Below are positions 25,924 through 34,986 of a stretch of 64,000 nucleotides of DNA, piece after piece; positions within the stretch are counted from its first letter, which is position 1; each line of letters starts with the position of its first letter. The notes under the pieces were generated by a model, which searched no databases, was not told where the DNA came from, and was given only the letters and a program-made list of their open reading frames with translations. Source of the DNA: Tabrizicola flagellatus (GTDB taxonomy: Bacteria > Pseudomonadota > Alphaproteobacteria > Rhodobacterales > Rhodobacteraceae); contig NZ_VMDU01000005.1 of assembly GCF_008271465.1 (NCBI RefSeq), positions 1 through 64,000 on the forward strand, read 5' to 3'. Position numbers and translations under genes: made by a program.

Positions 25924-26955
25924 GTGAAACCGCCGCATGATCCCATCAAGGTCGCAAGCGGGCTTGGATCCGGCCCCCTCGCGCAGATGAACGACCCGCC
26001 AAGCCGCGGGATGGAGATCGCGGGCGTCGCCCTCAGCCTCGTCTGGGTCCTGCTGATCCTGGTCTATGTGCTGGTCACGCCCCCGGGCAGCGAGACCCGC
26101 ACCCTGGGCCTGATCATGACCCTGCTCATGGTCTTCCTGCCCATCGCGCTGATCTGGGCGGTGGTCATCACCCTGCGGTCGATCAGGGAGCTCCGCGCCG
26201 AGGCGAAGCGGCTGCAGGCAACGGTCGATGCCATGCGGTCCAGCTATGTGCAGGCACAGGGGCAGCCTTCGGGGCTGACCCCGGCGGTAGAAAAGAAGAT
26301 CGACGAGATCGCCGCCTCGACCAAGCAGGCGGAAACGGTGCTGGCGACCTTCTCCTCGCGTCGGGACGCGACCCTGTCGGTGCCCTCGGCCGACCGCAAG
26401 GCCGCCCTGGTCCAGCCGCGCCCGGAACCTGCCGCCGAGGAACCGACCCTGGCGCTGGGCACCCCGCCCGAGGAGTTCCGCCCGCCGCTGTCGGTGGCAA
26501 GCTTCATCCGTGCGCTGCAATTCCCCGAGACGCCCGAGGACAAGGAGGGCTTCCGGGCCCTGCGCCTGGCGCTGGAGGACCGGACCTCGGCCAAGCTGAT
26601 CCGCGCGGCGCAGGATGTGCTGACGCTGCTCAGCCAGGACGGCATCTACATGGACGACCTGCAACCCGACATGTGCCACCCGGAGCTTTGGCGGCGCTTT
26701 GCGGCTGGCGAACGCGGGCGGTCGATCGCGGCGCTGGGCGGCATCCGCGACCGGGCCTCGCTGGCGCTGACAGCGGCGCGGATGAAGTCGGACCCGGTAT
26801 TCCGCGACGCCGCGCACCATTTCCTGCGCGCCTTCGACAAGGCCTTCGCGGCCTTCGAGCCGAACGCCACGGACGCCGAACTCGTCGAGCTGGCCGACAC
26901 GCGCACGGCGCGGGCCTTCATGCTGTTCGGCCGGGTGACCGGGACGTTCGACTGA
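25924..26955 (+). CDS. Membrane protein with two N-terminal helices and coiled coil, unknown function
   Basis: A 343-residue protein. Two transmembrane helices (VALSLVWVLLILVYVLV and LIMTLLMVFLPIALIWAVVI) are followed by a coiled coil (SIRELRAEAKRLQATVDAM). An Ala/Pro-rich linker leads to a helical cytoplasmic domain of about 140 residues (EGFRALRLALEDRTSAKLIRAAQDVLTLL; DLQPDMCHPELWRRFAAGERG). No catalytic motif recognised. It starts at GTG 25924, 15 bases after greA, or possibly at ATG 25987. Probably cotranscribed with greA. Confidence 0.75.
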   Translation: MKPPHDPIKVASGLGSGPLAQMNDPPSRGMEIAGVALSLVWVLLILVYVLVTPPGSETRTLGLIMTLLMVFLPIALIWAVVITLRSIRELRAEAKRLQATVDAMRSSYVQAQGQPSGLTPAVEKKIDEIAASTKQAETVLATFSSRRDATLSVPSADRKAALVQPRPEPAAEEPTLALGTPPEEFRPPLSVASFIRALQFPETPEDKEGFRALRLALEDRTSAKLIRAAQDVLTLLSQDGIYMDDLQPDMCHPELWRRFAAGERGRSIAALGGIRDRASLALTAARMKSDPVFRDAAHHFLRAFDKAFAAFEPNATDAELVELADTRTARAFMLFGRVTGTFD

Positions 26956-26993
26956 TTTGCCGAGAGGCGAAACTTTCGTCCGGTTGGGATCCC

Positions 26994-27016
26994 GGAAAGC
27001 GAACGGCTTTCCTTTT
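26994..27016 (+). terminator. Rho-independent terminator after the greA operon
   Basis: Stem GGAAAGC / GCTTTCC with five-base loop GAACG, followed by TTTT. It lies 38 bases after the stop of the membrane protein gene and 90 bases before the peroxiredoxin ATG. Confidence 0.6.
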
Positions 27017-27105
27017 CGATGGCCAATCGTCGCAGGGGGATGAAACCCTGTTCCAGTCGGCATATGTTCCGCGCCAGACAGAAGTCCAATCGAACGAGGT
27101 TACTC

Positions 27106-27762
27106 ATGGCCGTCCGCATCAACGACGTTGCCCCCGATTTCACCGCCGAGTCCACCGCCGGCACCATCCGGTTCCACGAGTGGCTGGGCGACAGCTACGG
27201 TATCATCTTCAGCCACCCGCGCGACTTCACCCCGGTCTGCACCACGGAATTCGCCGCCGTGGCGCAGTTGGCCGCCGAATGGAAGAAGCGCAACACCAAG
27301 GTGATCGGCGTGTCGGTGGACAGCGTGCAGGACCACGAGAAGTGGAAGCGCGACATCGAGGCCTTCGGCGGCGCTCCGGCCGATTTCCCGATCATCGACG
27401 ACACCAGCCTGACGGTCGCCAAGGCCTATGACATGCTGCCCGCCGACTACTACCTGCCGACCGAGGGGCGGACGCCCGCGAACTCGGCCACGGTGCGGAC
27501 GGTCTACATCATCGGGCCGGACAAGAAGATCCGCCTGTCGATGACCTACCCGATGTCGATCGGCCGCAACTTCGCGGAAATCCTGCGCGCGCTGGACGCG
27601 GTGCAGAAGACCGACGGCGTGCCGCTGGCGACGCCGGCGAACTGGGTTCCGGGGCAGGACGTGATCGTTGCGCTCGCGCTGGACAACGACCAGGCGAAAG
27701 AGCGGTTCGGCGAACTGGACATCAAGCTGCCCTACCTGCGTTTCGCCAAGTCCCCGGCCTGA
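27106..27762 (+). CDS. 1-Cys (Prx6-type) peroxiredoxin
   Basis: A 218-residue peroxidase that reduces hydrogen peroxide and organic hydroperoxides. The peroxidatic Cys is in SHPRDFTPVCTTEF (about residue 46). The C-terminal Prx6 extension includes PANWVPGQDVIVALAL and YLRFAKSP. The length and lack of a standard second resolving Cys motif fit the Prx6 (1-Cys) group. ATG 27106 (MAVRINDVAPDF) is the family start. Monocistronic by context. Confidence 0.93.
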   Translation: MAVRINDVAPDFTAESTAGTIRFHEWLGDSYGIIFSHPRDFTPVCTTEFAAVAQLAAEWKKRNTKVIGVSVDSVQDHEKWKRDIEAFGGAPADFPIIDDTSLTVAKAYDMLPADYYLPTEGRTPANSATVRTVYIIGPDKKIRLSMTYPMSIGRNFAEILRALDAVQKTDGVPLATPANWVPGQDVIVALALDNDQAKERFGELDIKLPYLRFAKSPA

Positions 27763-28031
27763 CCGACCCGCTGCCGCCGCTGCGGGCGGCCCGCCGCCGT
27801 GAGGACCGGCGCAGGGGCAGGGCACCTTTCGGATGCCGGTGATCCGCGGGCGTTTCTGCCCGTTCGCTTTGCGGGTTGCCAGTTTCCCGGGCAAACCGCC
27901 CGGTTTCTGGTCGCCGGGCGTGGTGTTGGCGGGCTGCACCGGGTGCCCGCTGCGGTCGGGCGAGGACACGGCATGCGCGGGCCGCTTAGCTGGGGCCGTC
28001 ATGCTGATGGATCTGCCCCGCCCCCCCTGTC
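27763..28031. other. Intergenic stretch before the urease genes
   Basis: 269 bases of very GC-rich DNA with several short inverted repeats (for example CCGCCGC / GCGGCGG-like runs near 27775). No recognised gene, promoter or riboswitch was found. An open plus-strand frame crosses it into ureD in another phase but shows no similarity to any family. Confidence 0.4.
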
Positions 28032-28829
28032 TTGGCGCCTGTCGAGCGCAGCCATGGCCTTGCGCGGGTGGACTTCCGCCTGGCGGCCTCGGAGACCCGT
28101 CTGGCAGGGTTGCGGCAGAAAGGCTCGGCCAAGGCCTTCGTGCATCCGGTGGCGCAGGGGCCGGAGGCGGTGTTCCTGAACACCTCGGGCGGGATGACCG
28201 GCGGCGACCGGCTGGCCCTTGCGCTGAGCCTGGCCGCGGGTTCTCGCGTGACGGCCACGACCCAGACGGCGGAACGGGCCTATCGGTCTGATGCCGGCAT
28301 CGCGCGTGTCACGGTGAGCCATGAGCTTGGCGCGGGTGCGCATCTCGACTGGCTGCCGCAGGAGACGATCCTGTTCGACGCATCGGCGCTGGAGCGTGTG
28401 ACGACGGTGCGGCTGGCTGCGGGTGCGTCGTGCCTCCTGCTGGAGGCGGTGGTCCTCGGCCGCGCGGCGATGGGCGAGGCGGTGCGGCGGGTCAGCCTGG
28501 TGGACCGCCGGCAGGTCCTGCGCGGCGACGTTCCGGTGCTGGTCGAGCCGTTGCGACTGGTGGACGCGGCCCTGTCGGCAGGGCCGGGCGTCCTGCAGGG
28601 CGCGCGGGCCTTTGCCAGCCTTGCGCTGGTGGCCCAGGGGGCCGAGGCGCGGGTGGCGGCGGTGCGGGCGGTGCTGGACGAACCCGGCGTGTCGGCGGGG
28701 GCCTCCGGCTTCGACGGCAAGCTGACGCTGCGCCTGATGGCGGCGGACGGCCGGCCGCTCTGGCGGCAGATCCTGCGGGTGCTCGAGGTGCTGCGCGACG
28801 GCCCCCTGCCCCGCGTCTGGCGGATGTGA
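28032..28829 (+). CDS. ureD: Urease accessory protein UreD
   Basis: A 265-residue protein of normal UreD length. UreD (UreH) scaffolds UreF and UreG on apo-urease for nickel insertion. Family motifs include FLNTSGGMTGGDRL (about residue 50) and TTQTAERAYRS, then LDWLPQETILFDAS. The start is a TTG at 28032, which fits family length; a downstream start is possible. It is intact, although the catalytic subunit and ureE/F/G are missing from this locus. Confidence 0.93.
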   Translation: MAPVERSHGLARVDFRLAASETRLAGLRQKGSAKAFVHPVAQGPEAVFLNTSGGMTGGDRLALALSLAAGSRVTATTQTAERAYRSDAGIARVTVSHELGAGAHLDWLPQETILFDASALERVTTVRLAAGASCLLLEAVVLGRAAMGEAVRRVSLVDRRQVLRGDVPVLVEPLRLVDAALSAGPGVLQGARAFASLALVAQGAEARVAAVRAVLDEPGVSAGASGFDGKLTLRLMAADGRPLWRQILRVLEVLRDGPLPRVWRM

Positions 28830-28838
28830 GGAGACGCG

Positions 28839-29141
28839 ATGAACCTGACCCCCCGCGAGCGGGAAAAGCTTCTGGTCAGTGTGGCGGCGATGGTCGCGCG
28901 CAACCGGCTGGCGCGTGGCGTCAAGCTGAACCACCCCGAGGCGGTGGCGCTGATCACCGATTTCGTCGTCGAGGGCGCCCGCGACGGCCGCGCGGTCGCC
29001 GACCTGATGGAGGCCGGCGCCCATGTGATCCGGGCCGACCAGTGCATGGCGGGCATCCCCGAGATGATCCATTCCGTGCAGGTCGAGGCGACCTTCCCCG
29101 ACGGCACCAAGCTTGTCACCGTCCACCACCCCATCCGTTGA
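28839..29141 (+). CDS. ureA: Urease gamma subunit UreA
   Basis: A 100-residue protein of exact family length. It begins [20 protein letters not shown] and has [21 protein letters not shown] and the terminal VTVHHPIR, all near-invariant in UreA. It is a structural subunit of the nickel enzyme that splits urea into ammonia and carbamate. It lies nine bases after ureD. Intact, with a good ribosome site (GAGGAGACG). Confidence 0.96.
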   Translation: MNLTPREREKLLVSVAAMVARNRLARGVKLNHPEAVALITDFVVEGARDGRAVADLMEAGAHVIRADQCMAGIPEMIHSVQVEATFPDGTKLVTVHHPIR

Positions 29142-29151
29142 GAGGCCCCCG

Positions 29152-29325
29152 ATGCAACGCCTTGTCCTGGTCCTTATCCTTCTCCCTTCTGCGGCCCTGG
29201 CCCATCCGGGCGACCATCATGCCACGGGCCTGCTGCACCTGCTTGTCGAGCCGGACCACCTGGCGATGATCGCCGCCGCCGTGGCCGTGCTCGGCTATCT
29301 TGTCTACCGATGGGCGCGGTCATGA
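29152..29325 (+). CDS. 57-residue HupE/UreJ-like mini membrane protein between ureA and ureB
   Basis: A signal peptide ([18 protein letters not shown]) is followed by a His-rich stretch ([20 protein letters not shown]) and one transmembrane helix ending LVYRWARS. The HPGDHH and PDHLAM elements recall the first helix of HupE/UreJ nickel permeases, but only about a quarter of that length is present. Proteins like this are found between ureA and ureB in some Rhodobacteraceae. A role in nickel or metal handling is inferred. Its stop overlaps the ureB ATG (ATGA). Confidence 0.7.
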   Translation: MQRLVLVLILLPSAALAHPGDHHATGLLHLLVEPDHLAMIAAAVAVLGYLVYRWARS

Positions 29326-29630
29326 TCCCGGGCGAGATCCTCCCCGCCGCAGGCGACATCGAACTGAACGCCGGCCAGCCCGTCACCGTGCTGATGGTGG
29401 CCAATACTGGCGACCGGCCGGTGCAGGTCGGCAGCCACTACCACTTTGCCGAGACCAACGCCGCGCTGTCCTTCGACCGCGCCGCCGCCATGGGCCAGCG
29501 CCTCGACATCCCCGCCGGGACCGCCGTCCGCTTCGAGCCGGGACAGAGCCGCGAGGTCCGGCTGGTTCCCTACGCTGGCGCACGGGTGGTCTTCGGGTTC
29601 AACCAGAAGGTGATGGGGCCGCTGGGATGA
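29322..29630 (+). CDS. ureB: Urease beta subunit UreB
   Basis: A 102-residue protein of normal length. It begins [18 protein letters not shown] and has the signature [15 protein letters not shown] and the terminal [11 protein letters not shown]. It is a structural subunit of urease that packs beside UreC. ATG 29322 (overlapping the upstream stop) is preferred to an in-frame ATG 12 bases earlier. Intact. Confidence 0.95.
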   Translation: MIPGEILPAAGDIELNAGQPVTVLMVANTGDRPVQVGSHYHFAETNAALSFDRAAAMGQRLDIPAGTAVRFEPGQSREVRLVPYAGARVVFGFNQKVMGPLG

Positions 29631-29693
29631 CGCTTGACGCAAGGGCAACGGGCGGGAAACGCTGGGCTTTCCAACCAACAGGGAGAAAGCCCC

Positions 29694-30509
29694 ATGTGTG
29701 ACGCCTGCCTGATCGAGAACATCAAGTCCTCGATGCTGTCCCGCCGCGCGCTGTTCACCGGCGCGGCGGCGACCACTGCCGCGGTGATGGCCTCTGGCCT
29801 GACCACGGCGAAACCCGCCCTTGCCCAGGCCGCGGGCAAGGTGGTGGACCTGACCCATGCCTATGACGGGTCCTTCCCGACCTTCGACGGCAATCCCGGC
29901 ATCCTCTACGACCCCGCCGTGAAGTTCGAGGGTAACGGTTATCAGTTGTGGAAGCTGACGATCTACGAACACACCGGCACCCATATCGACGCACCGCTGC
30001 ACTTCACCGCCGACGGCACCTCGGTCGCCGACCTTGCGCCGGAGCGGCTGGTCTGCCCGCTTTGCGTCATCGACCTGACCGCGAAGGCTAAGGACGACGC
30101 CAATGCGATGGTGGAGCCCGCCGATCTGGAAGCCTGGGTCAGCGCCAACGGCGAGATCCCGGCGGGGGCCTGCGTGGCGCTGAACTCGGGCTGGGCGGCC
30201 AAGGTCGGCAGCCCCGATTTCCGCAACACGCCCGATGGCAAGCTGGCCTTCCCCGGTTTTTCCAAGGCGGCGACCGACATGCTGGCAGCGATGGACGTGG
30301 CCTGCATCGGGGTGGACACGCTGTCCTTGGACCCCGGCAACTCGGCCGATTTCGCGGTGCATTTCAGCTGGCTGCCCGGCGGGCGCTTCGGGATCGAGAA
30401 CATGGCGAACCTCGACCAGTTGCCGGCCAAGGGCGCCACGGTCTTCATCGGCGCGCCGAAGCACAAGCAGGGCACCGGCGGCCCGGCCCGCGTGATGGCG
30501 GTGCTGTGA
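29694..30509 (+). CDS. Exported cyclase-family (kynurenine-formamidase-like) hydrolase
   Basis: A 271-residue member of the metal-dependent cyclase/KynB-like superfamily. The metal-binding motif HTGTHIDAPLHF is at about residue 95, and a later conserved His is in KHKQGTGG. The N-terminus carries a twin-arginine-type signal (SRRALFTGAAATTAAVM), so the enzyme is probably exported folded. The substrate is unknown, perhaps an amide or lactone. ATG 29694 has GGGAGA upstream. It is inserted within the urease locus; its stop overlaps the next gene. Confidence 0.85.
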   Translation: MCDACLIENIKSSMLSRRALFTGAAATTAAVMASGLTTAKPALAQAAGKVVDLTHAYDGSFPTFDGNPGILYDPAVKFEGNGYQLWKLTIYEHTGTHIDAPLHFTADGTSVADLAPERLVCPLCVIDLTAKAKDDANAMVEPADLEAWVSANGEIPAGACVALNSGWAAKVGSPDFRNTPDGKLAFPGFSKAATDMLAAMDVACIGVDTLSLDPGNSADFAVHFSWLPGGRFGIENMANLDQLPAKGATVFIGAPKHKQGTGGPARVMAVL

Positions 30510-30904
30510 TGGCGACCGTCCCCCTTCTGCGGGACGAGGAGGCGGGGGCCGAGGCCCTCGCCGTCTTCGCCGACATCCGGGCAAAGCGGCAGACGGACTA
30601 CGTCAACAACTTCTGGCGCGCGCTGGCGCATGAGCCGGCCTTGCTGAAGGCCGTCTGGGACAGGGTGCAGGCGGTGATGGCGCCCGGTGCGCTCGATCCC
30701 CTGGTGAAGGAGATGATCTACATTGCCGTCTCCGCCGCCAACGGCTGCGACTATTGCGTGCATTCCCACACCGCAGCCGCGAAGGCCAAGGGGATGTCAC
30801 TCGCCCAACATGGAGAGTTGCTATCGGTCATCGCGCTGGCCGCGCAGACCAATGCGCTGGCCACCGCCCTGTCGGTGCCGGTGGACGACCGGTTCCAAGC
30901 ATGA
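30509..30904 (+). CDS. Carboxymuconolactone decarboxylase/AhpD-like protein
   Basis: A 131-residue alpha-helical protein. It has the AhpD-core signature EMIYIAVSAANGCDYCVHSHTAAAKAKG, with the CxxC pair and nearby His that support peroxidase or thiol chemistry in this superfamily. The start is ATG 30509, or GTG 30506, overlapping the stop of the cyclase gene. The close coupling suggests the two act in one small pathway unrelated to urea. The specific reaction is unknown. Confidence 0.85.
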   Translation: MATVPLLRDEEAGAEALAVFADIRAKRQTDYVNNFWRALAHEPALLKAVWDRVQAVMAPGALDPLVKEMIYIAVSAANGCDYCVHSHTAAAKAKGMSLAQHGELLSVIALAAQTNALATALSVPVDDRFQA

Positions 30905-30917
30905 GGAGAGCTTGCCC

Positions 30918-31232
30918 ATGTATCCGATGATGACCCCGGCCCAGTGGATCGCGCTGTCACTGAGGACCGGGATGATGCTGATGGAAGCGCAGATGGTGAT
31001 CGGCATGCGGATGCTGGGGATGATGGGCATGTGGCGCGTCACACCCTCGGAAACCGCCCGGATGTCGTCCGAGAAGGTGGCAGCGGCCGGCGAGTCGGCC
31101 CTTGCCGCCTCGCGGGCCGTGATGGCCGGCAAGCCGCCCGCCGCGATTGCCGACCTCGCGCTGAAGCCCATCGCCCGCCGCACCCGGTCCAACGCCAGGC
31201 GCCTGGCCGCCCGCGGCCCCGGCAAGCCCTGA
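30918..31232 (+). CDS. 104-residue Met-rich helical protein, unknown function
   Basis: The first half is strongly Met-rich and amphipathic (TGMMLMEAQMVIGMRMLGMMGMW). The second half is Ala-rich with a basic tail (PIARRTRSNARRLAARGPGKP). Short proteins of this pattern are frequent in Rhodobacteraceae, but I do not know a function; a phasin-like or membrane-associated role is possible. It lies 13 bases after the AhpD-like gene and nine before the ureC fragment, so it is part of the same transcription unit. Confidence 0.65.
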   Translation: MYPMMTPAQWIALSLRTGMMLMEAQMVIGMRMLGMMGMWRVTPSETARMSSEKVAAAGESALAASRAVMAGKPPAAIADLALKPIARRTRSNARRLAARGPGKP

Positions 31233-31241
31233 GAGGTCACG

Positions 31242-31597
31242 ATGCCCGCCACGATCCGTCGCGCCGATTATGCCGCCATGTATGGCCCCACAACGGGCGA
31301 CAGGCTTCGGCTGGGCGACACCGACCTGATCGTCGAGGTGGAGCGGGACCTGACGACCTAAGACGAGGAAGTGAAGTTCGGTGGCGGCAAGGTAATCCGC
31401 GACGGCATGGGGCAGTCCCGGGTCTCGCGCGCGCAGGGCGCGATGGACACGGCCATCACCAATGCGCTCATCATCGACCACACCGGCATCTACAAGGCCG
31501 ACGTCGGCCTGCGCGACGGGCGGATCGCCGCCATCGGCAAGGCGGGGAACCCGGACACCCAGCCCGGGGTGACCATCGTCATCGGCCCCGGCACCGA

Positions 31598-31598
<1 letters not shown>
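31242..31598 (+). pseudogene. ureC: Urease alpha subunit ureC, 5' fragment with nonsense codon
   Basis: About 119 codons of ureC. The start ([22 protein letters not shown]) and [15 protein letters not shown] and [22 protein letters not shown] are plain UreC. A TAA at 31359-31361 replaces the Tyr codon of the conserved TTYGEEVKF motif, and the following Gly is Asp. After GPGTE the similarity stops, and the DNA continues in another frame as an HpsN-type gene. The nickel ligands, carbamylated Lys and active-site His all lie in the missing ~450 residues, so no urease can be made from this copy. Confidence 0.92.
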
Positions 31599-32590
<992 letters not shown>

Positions 32591-32619
32591 GGACCGATCC
32601 CAGGACAGGCGGAACGGAA

Positions 32620-32648
32620 AAGGCCCCGGTACGGCGCACCGGGGCCTT
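32620..32648. terminator. Strong hairpin terminator between the hpsN fragment and pnp
   Basis: Perfect 11-base stem AAGGCCCCGGT / ACCGGGGCCTT with a seven-base loop. On the minus strand the stem is followed by TTTTCC, so it mainly ends pnp transcription; it may act on both strands. Confidence 0.8.
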
Positions 32649-32671
32649 CGCGTTCACGCCAGAGGACGGGC

Positions 32672-34813
32672 TCAGCCCTCGGCGGCTTCTACCTTCTTCT
32701 CGACGATTTCCTCGCCGGTCTCCTGGTCGACCATCTTCATGCCAAGGCGCACCTTGCCGCGGTCGTCGAAGCCCAGAAGCTTGACCTTGACCTCCTGGCC
32801 TTCCTTCAGCACCTCGTTCGGGTGGTTCAGGCGCTTGTTGGCGATCTGGGAGACGTGGACCAGACCGTCGCGCTTGCCGAAGAAGTTCACGAAGGCGCCG
32901 AAATCGACCAGTTTCACCACCTTGCCGGTGTAGATCTGGCCCTCTTCCGGCTCCGCCACGATCGACCAGATCATGTCGTAGGCCTTCTTGATGGCCTTCT
33001 GGTCGTTCGAGGCGATCTTGATCACGCCGTCGTCGTTGATGTCGACCTTGGCGCCCGAGGTTTCCACGATCTCGCGGATGACCTTGCCGCCCGAGCCGAT
33101 CACTTCGCGGATCTTGTCGGTCGGAATAGTCATCGTCTCGATCTTCGGCGCGTATTCGCTGAAGCCCTGCGGCGCGCTGATGGCCTTGGCCATCTCGCCC
33201 AGGATATGCAGACGGCCGTCCTTGGCCTGGGCGAGCGCCTGCTTCATGATTTCCGGGGTGATCCCGGCAACCTTGATGTCCATCTGCAGCGAGGTGATGC
33301 CCGTCGCGGTGCCAGCGACCTTGAAGTCCATGTCGCCGAGGTGGTCCTCGTCGCCGAGGATGTCGGTCAGCACGGCCCAGGAGCCGTCCTCTTCCAGCAC
33401 CAGACCCATGGCCACACCGGCGACGGGGGCCTTCAACGGCACGCCCGCGTCCATCATCGAGAGCGACCCGCCGCAGACCGAGGCCATCGAGGAGGAGCCG
33501 TTCGATTCGGTGATCTCCGACACGACGCGGATCGTGTAGGGGAAATCGGTCGGCGCCGGCAGCACCGCCTGCAACGCGCGCCAGGCAAGCTTGCCATGGC
33601 CGATCTCGCGACGACCGGGCGAGCCCACGCGGCCAACTTCGCCGACCGAATAGGGCGGGAAGTTGTAGTGCAGCAGGAAGTTCGAGCGGTAGTTGCCGTT
33701 CAGCGCGTCGATGATCTGCTCATCCTCGCCCGTCCCCAGCGTGGTGACGACGAGACCCTGGGTTTCACCCCGGGTGAACAGCGCCGAGCCGTGCGCCCGC
33801 GGCAACACGCCGGTTTCGCAGACGATCGGGCGGACGGTCCTGGTGTCGCGCCCGTCGATCCGGCGGCCGTGCTTGACAACATCGCCACGCAGGACCGCCG
33901 ATTCCAGCTGCTTGATCGCCGGATAGAGGTTCGGGTCGGCCTGATCCTCCTCGGTCATCGCGGCCTTGATCGCCGAAACGGCGGCCTCGATGGCGTTGGT
34001 GCGTTCCTGCTTGTCACGGATCGCGAAAGCGGCGCGCATCTGCGCTTCGCCGGCGGCCTTCACCTTGGCATACAGGGCCGAGTAGTCCGGCGGGGTGAAG
34101 TCGAACGGCTCTTTCGCCGAGGCTTCGGCGAAGTCGATGATCAGGTCGATCACCGGCTGCATCTGTTCATGGCCGAACACGACGGCGCCGAGCATTTCCT
34201 CTTCGGTCAGCTCGTATGCCTCGGATTCCACCATCATCACGGCGTCCTTGGTCCCCGCGACGACGAGGTCCAGGCGCTGCTCGGGCTTCATGCGCAGCTG
34301 CGTCATGTCGTCCATCGAGGGGTTCAGCACATACTGACCATCGACGAAACCGACGCGCGCGGCGCCGATCGGGCCCCTGAACGGCACGCCCGAGATGGTG
34401 AGCGCGGCAGAAGCCGCGATCATCGCGACGATGTCGGGGTCATTCACCAGGTCGCAGGACAGCACGGTCGCCATGACCAGCACTTCGTTGCGAAAGCCCT
34501 CGACGAACAGCGGGCGGATCGGCCGGTCGATCAGGCGGGAAATCAGGGTTTCCCTTTCCGAGGGCCGCGCCTCACGCTTGAAGAAGCCGCCGGGGATCTT
34601 GCCGGCCGCGTAGTATTTTTCCTGGTAGTGAACAGTCAGCGGGAAGAAGTCCTGGCCTTCCTTCGCCGTCTTGGCAAAGGTCACGTTGGCCATCACCTGG
34701 GTCTCGCCCAGCGTCGCGATCACCGACCCATCGGCCTGGCGCGCAACTTTCCCCGTTTCCAGAGTGAGCGTTTCATTGCCCCACTGGATCGATTTCTTGG
34801 TCACATTGAACAT
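32672..34813 (-). CDS. pnp: Polyribonucleotide nucleotidyltransferase (PNPase)
   Basis: A 713-residue 3'-5' phosphorolytic exonuclease and degradosome component. Two RNase PH domains are separated by a helical linker. Motifs include [25 protein letters not shown], the second-core [18 protein letters not shown] and the [17 protein letters not shown] region. A KH domain ([16 protein letters not shown]) and an S1 domain ([19 protein letters not shown]) follow at the C-terminus. ATG 34813 ([12 protein letters not shown]) is the family start. rpsO is not adjacent, unlike the common rpsO-pnp order. The 173-base upstream region holds GC-rich inverted repeats. Confidence 0.97.
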   Translation of the reverse strand: MFNVTKKSIQWGNETLTLETGKVARQADGSVIATLGETQVMANVTFAKTAKEGQDFFPLTVHYQEKYYAAGKIPGGFFKREARPSERETLISRLIDRPIRPLFVEGFRNEVLVMATVLSCDLVNDPDIVAMIAASAALTISGVPFRGPIGAARVGFVDGQYVLNPSMDDMTQLRMKPEQRLDLVVAGTKDAVMMVESEAYELTEEEMLGAVVFGHEQMQPVIDLIIDFAEASAKEPFDFTPPDYSALYAKVKAAGEAQMRAAFAIRDKQERTNAIEAAVSAIKAAMTEEDQADPNLYPAIKQLESAVLRGDVVKHGRRIDGRDTRTVRPIVCETGVLPRAHGSALFTRGETQGLVVTTLGTGEDEQIIDALNGNYRSNFLLHYNFPPYSVGEVGRVGSPGRREIGHGKLAWRALQAVLPAPTDFPYTIRVVSEITESNGSSSMASVCGGSLSMMDAGVPLKAPVAGVAMGLVLEEDGSWAVLTDILGDEDHLGDMDFKVAGTATGITSLQMDIKVAGITPEIMKQALAQAKDGRLHILGEMAKAISAPQGFSEYAPKIETMTIPTDKIREVIGSGGKVIREIVETSGAKVDINDDGVIKIASNDQKAIKKAYDMIWSIVAEPEEGQIYTGKVVKLVDFGAFVNFFGKRDGLVHVSQIANKRLNHPNEVLKEGQEVKVKLLGFDDRGKVRLGMKMVDQETGEEIVEKKVEAAEG

Positions 34814-34986
34814 GTATCGTTTCCTCTGGAGGTCCGGCCCCTGCCGGCACCCCCCACATCTGGCGGCCCCATTGCCGCCCTTCCCCCGTATCCTTTGCAT
34901 GTGCCCCGGGGGCGGGCCTCACGTCTCAGATGGCGGGGGCCATACAGGAAAAGTCCTGCGAATGAAAGAACCGATGCGGGGGCGGG

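Noticed and set aside
21631..27063. Several 480-640-codon open frames opposite the TPR, ETF-ubiquinone oxidoreductase, greA and membrane-protein genes
   Set aside because: All are antisense to well-supported genes and have compositions typical of shadow frames.
27833..28291. Plus-strand open frame overlapping the start of ureD
   Set aside because: It is out of phase with ureD, Cys/Gly/Pro-rich, and resembles no family; UreD motifs cover the overlapping part.
34814..34986. rpsO expected upstream of pnp
   Set aside because: No S15-like frame is present; the stretch holds only GC-rich inverted repeats and a short open frame without similarity.
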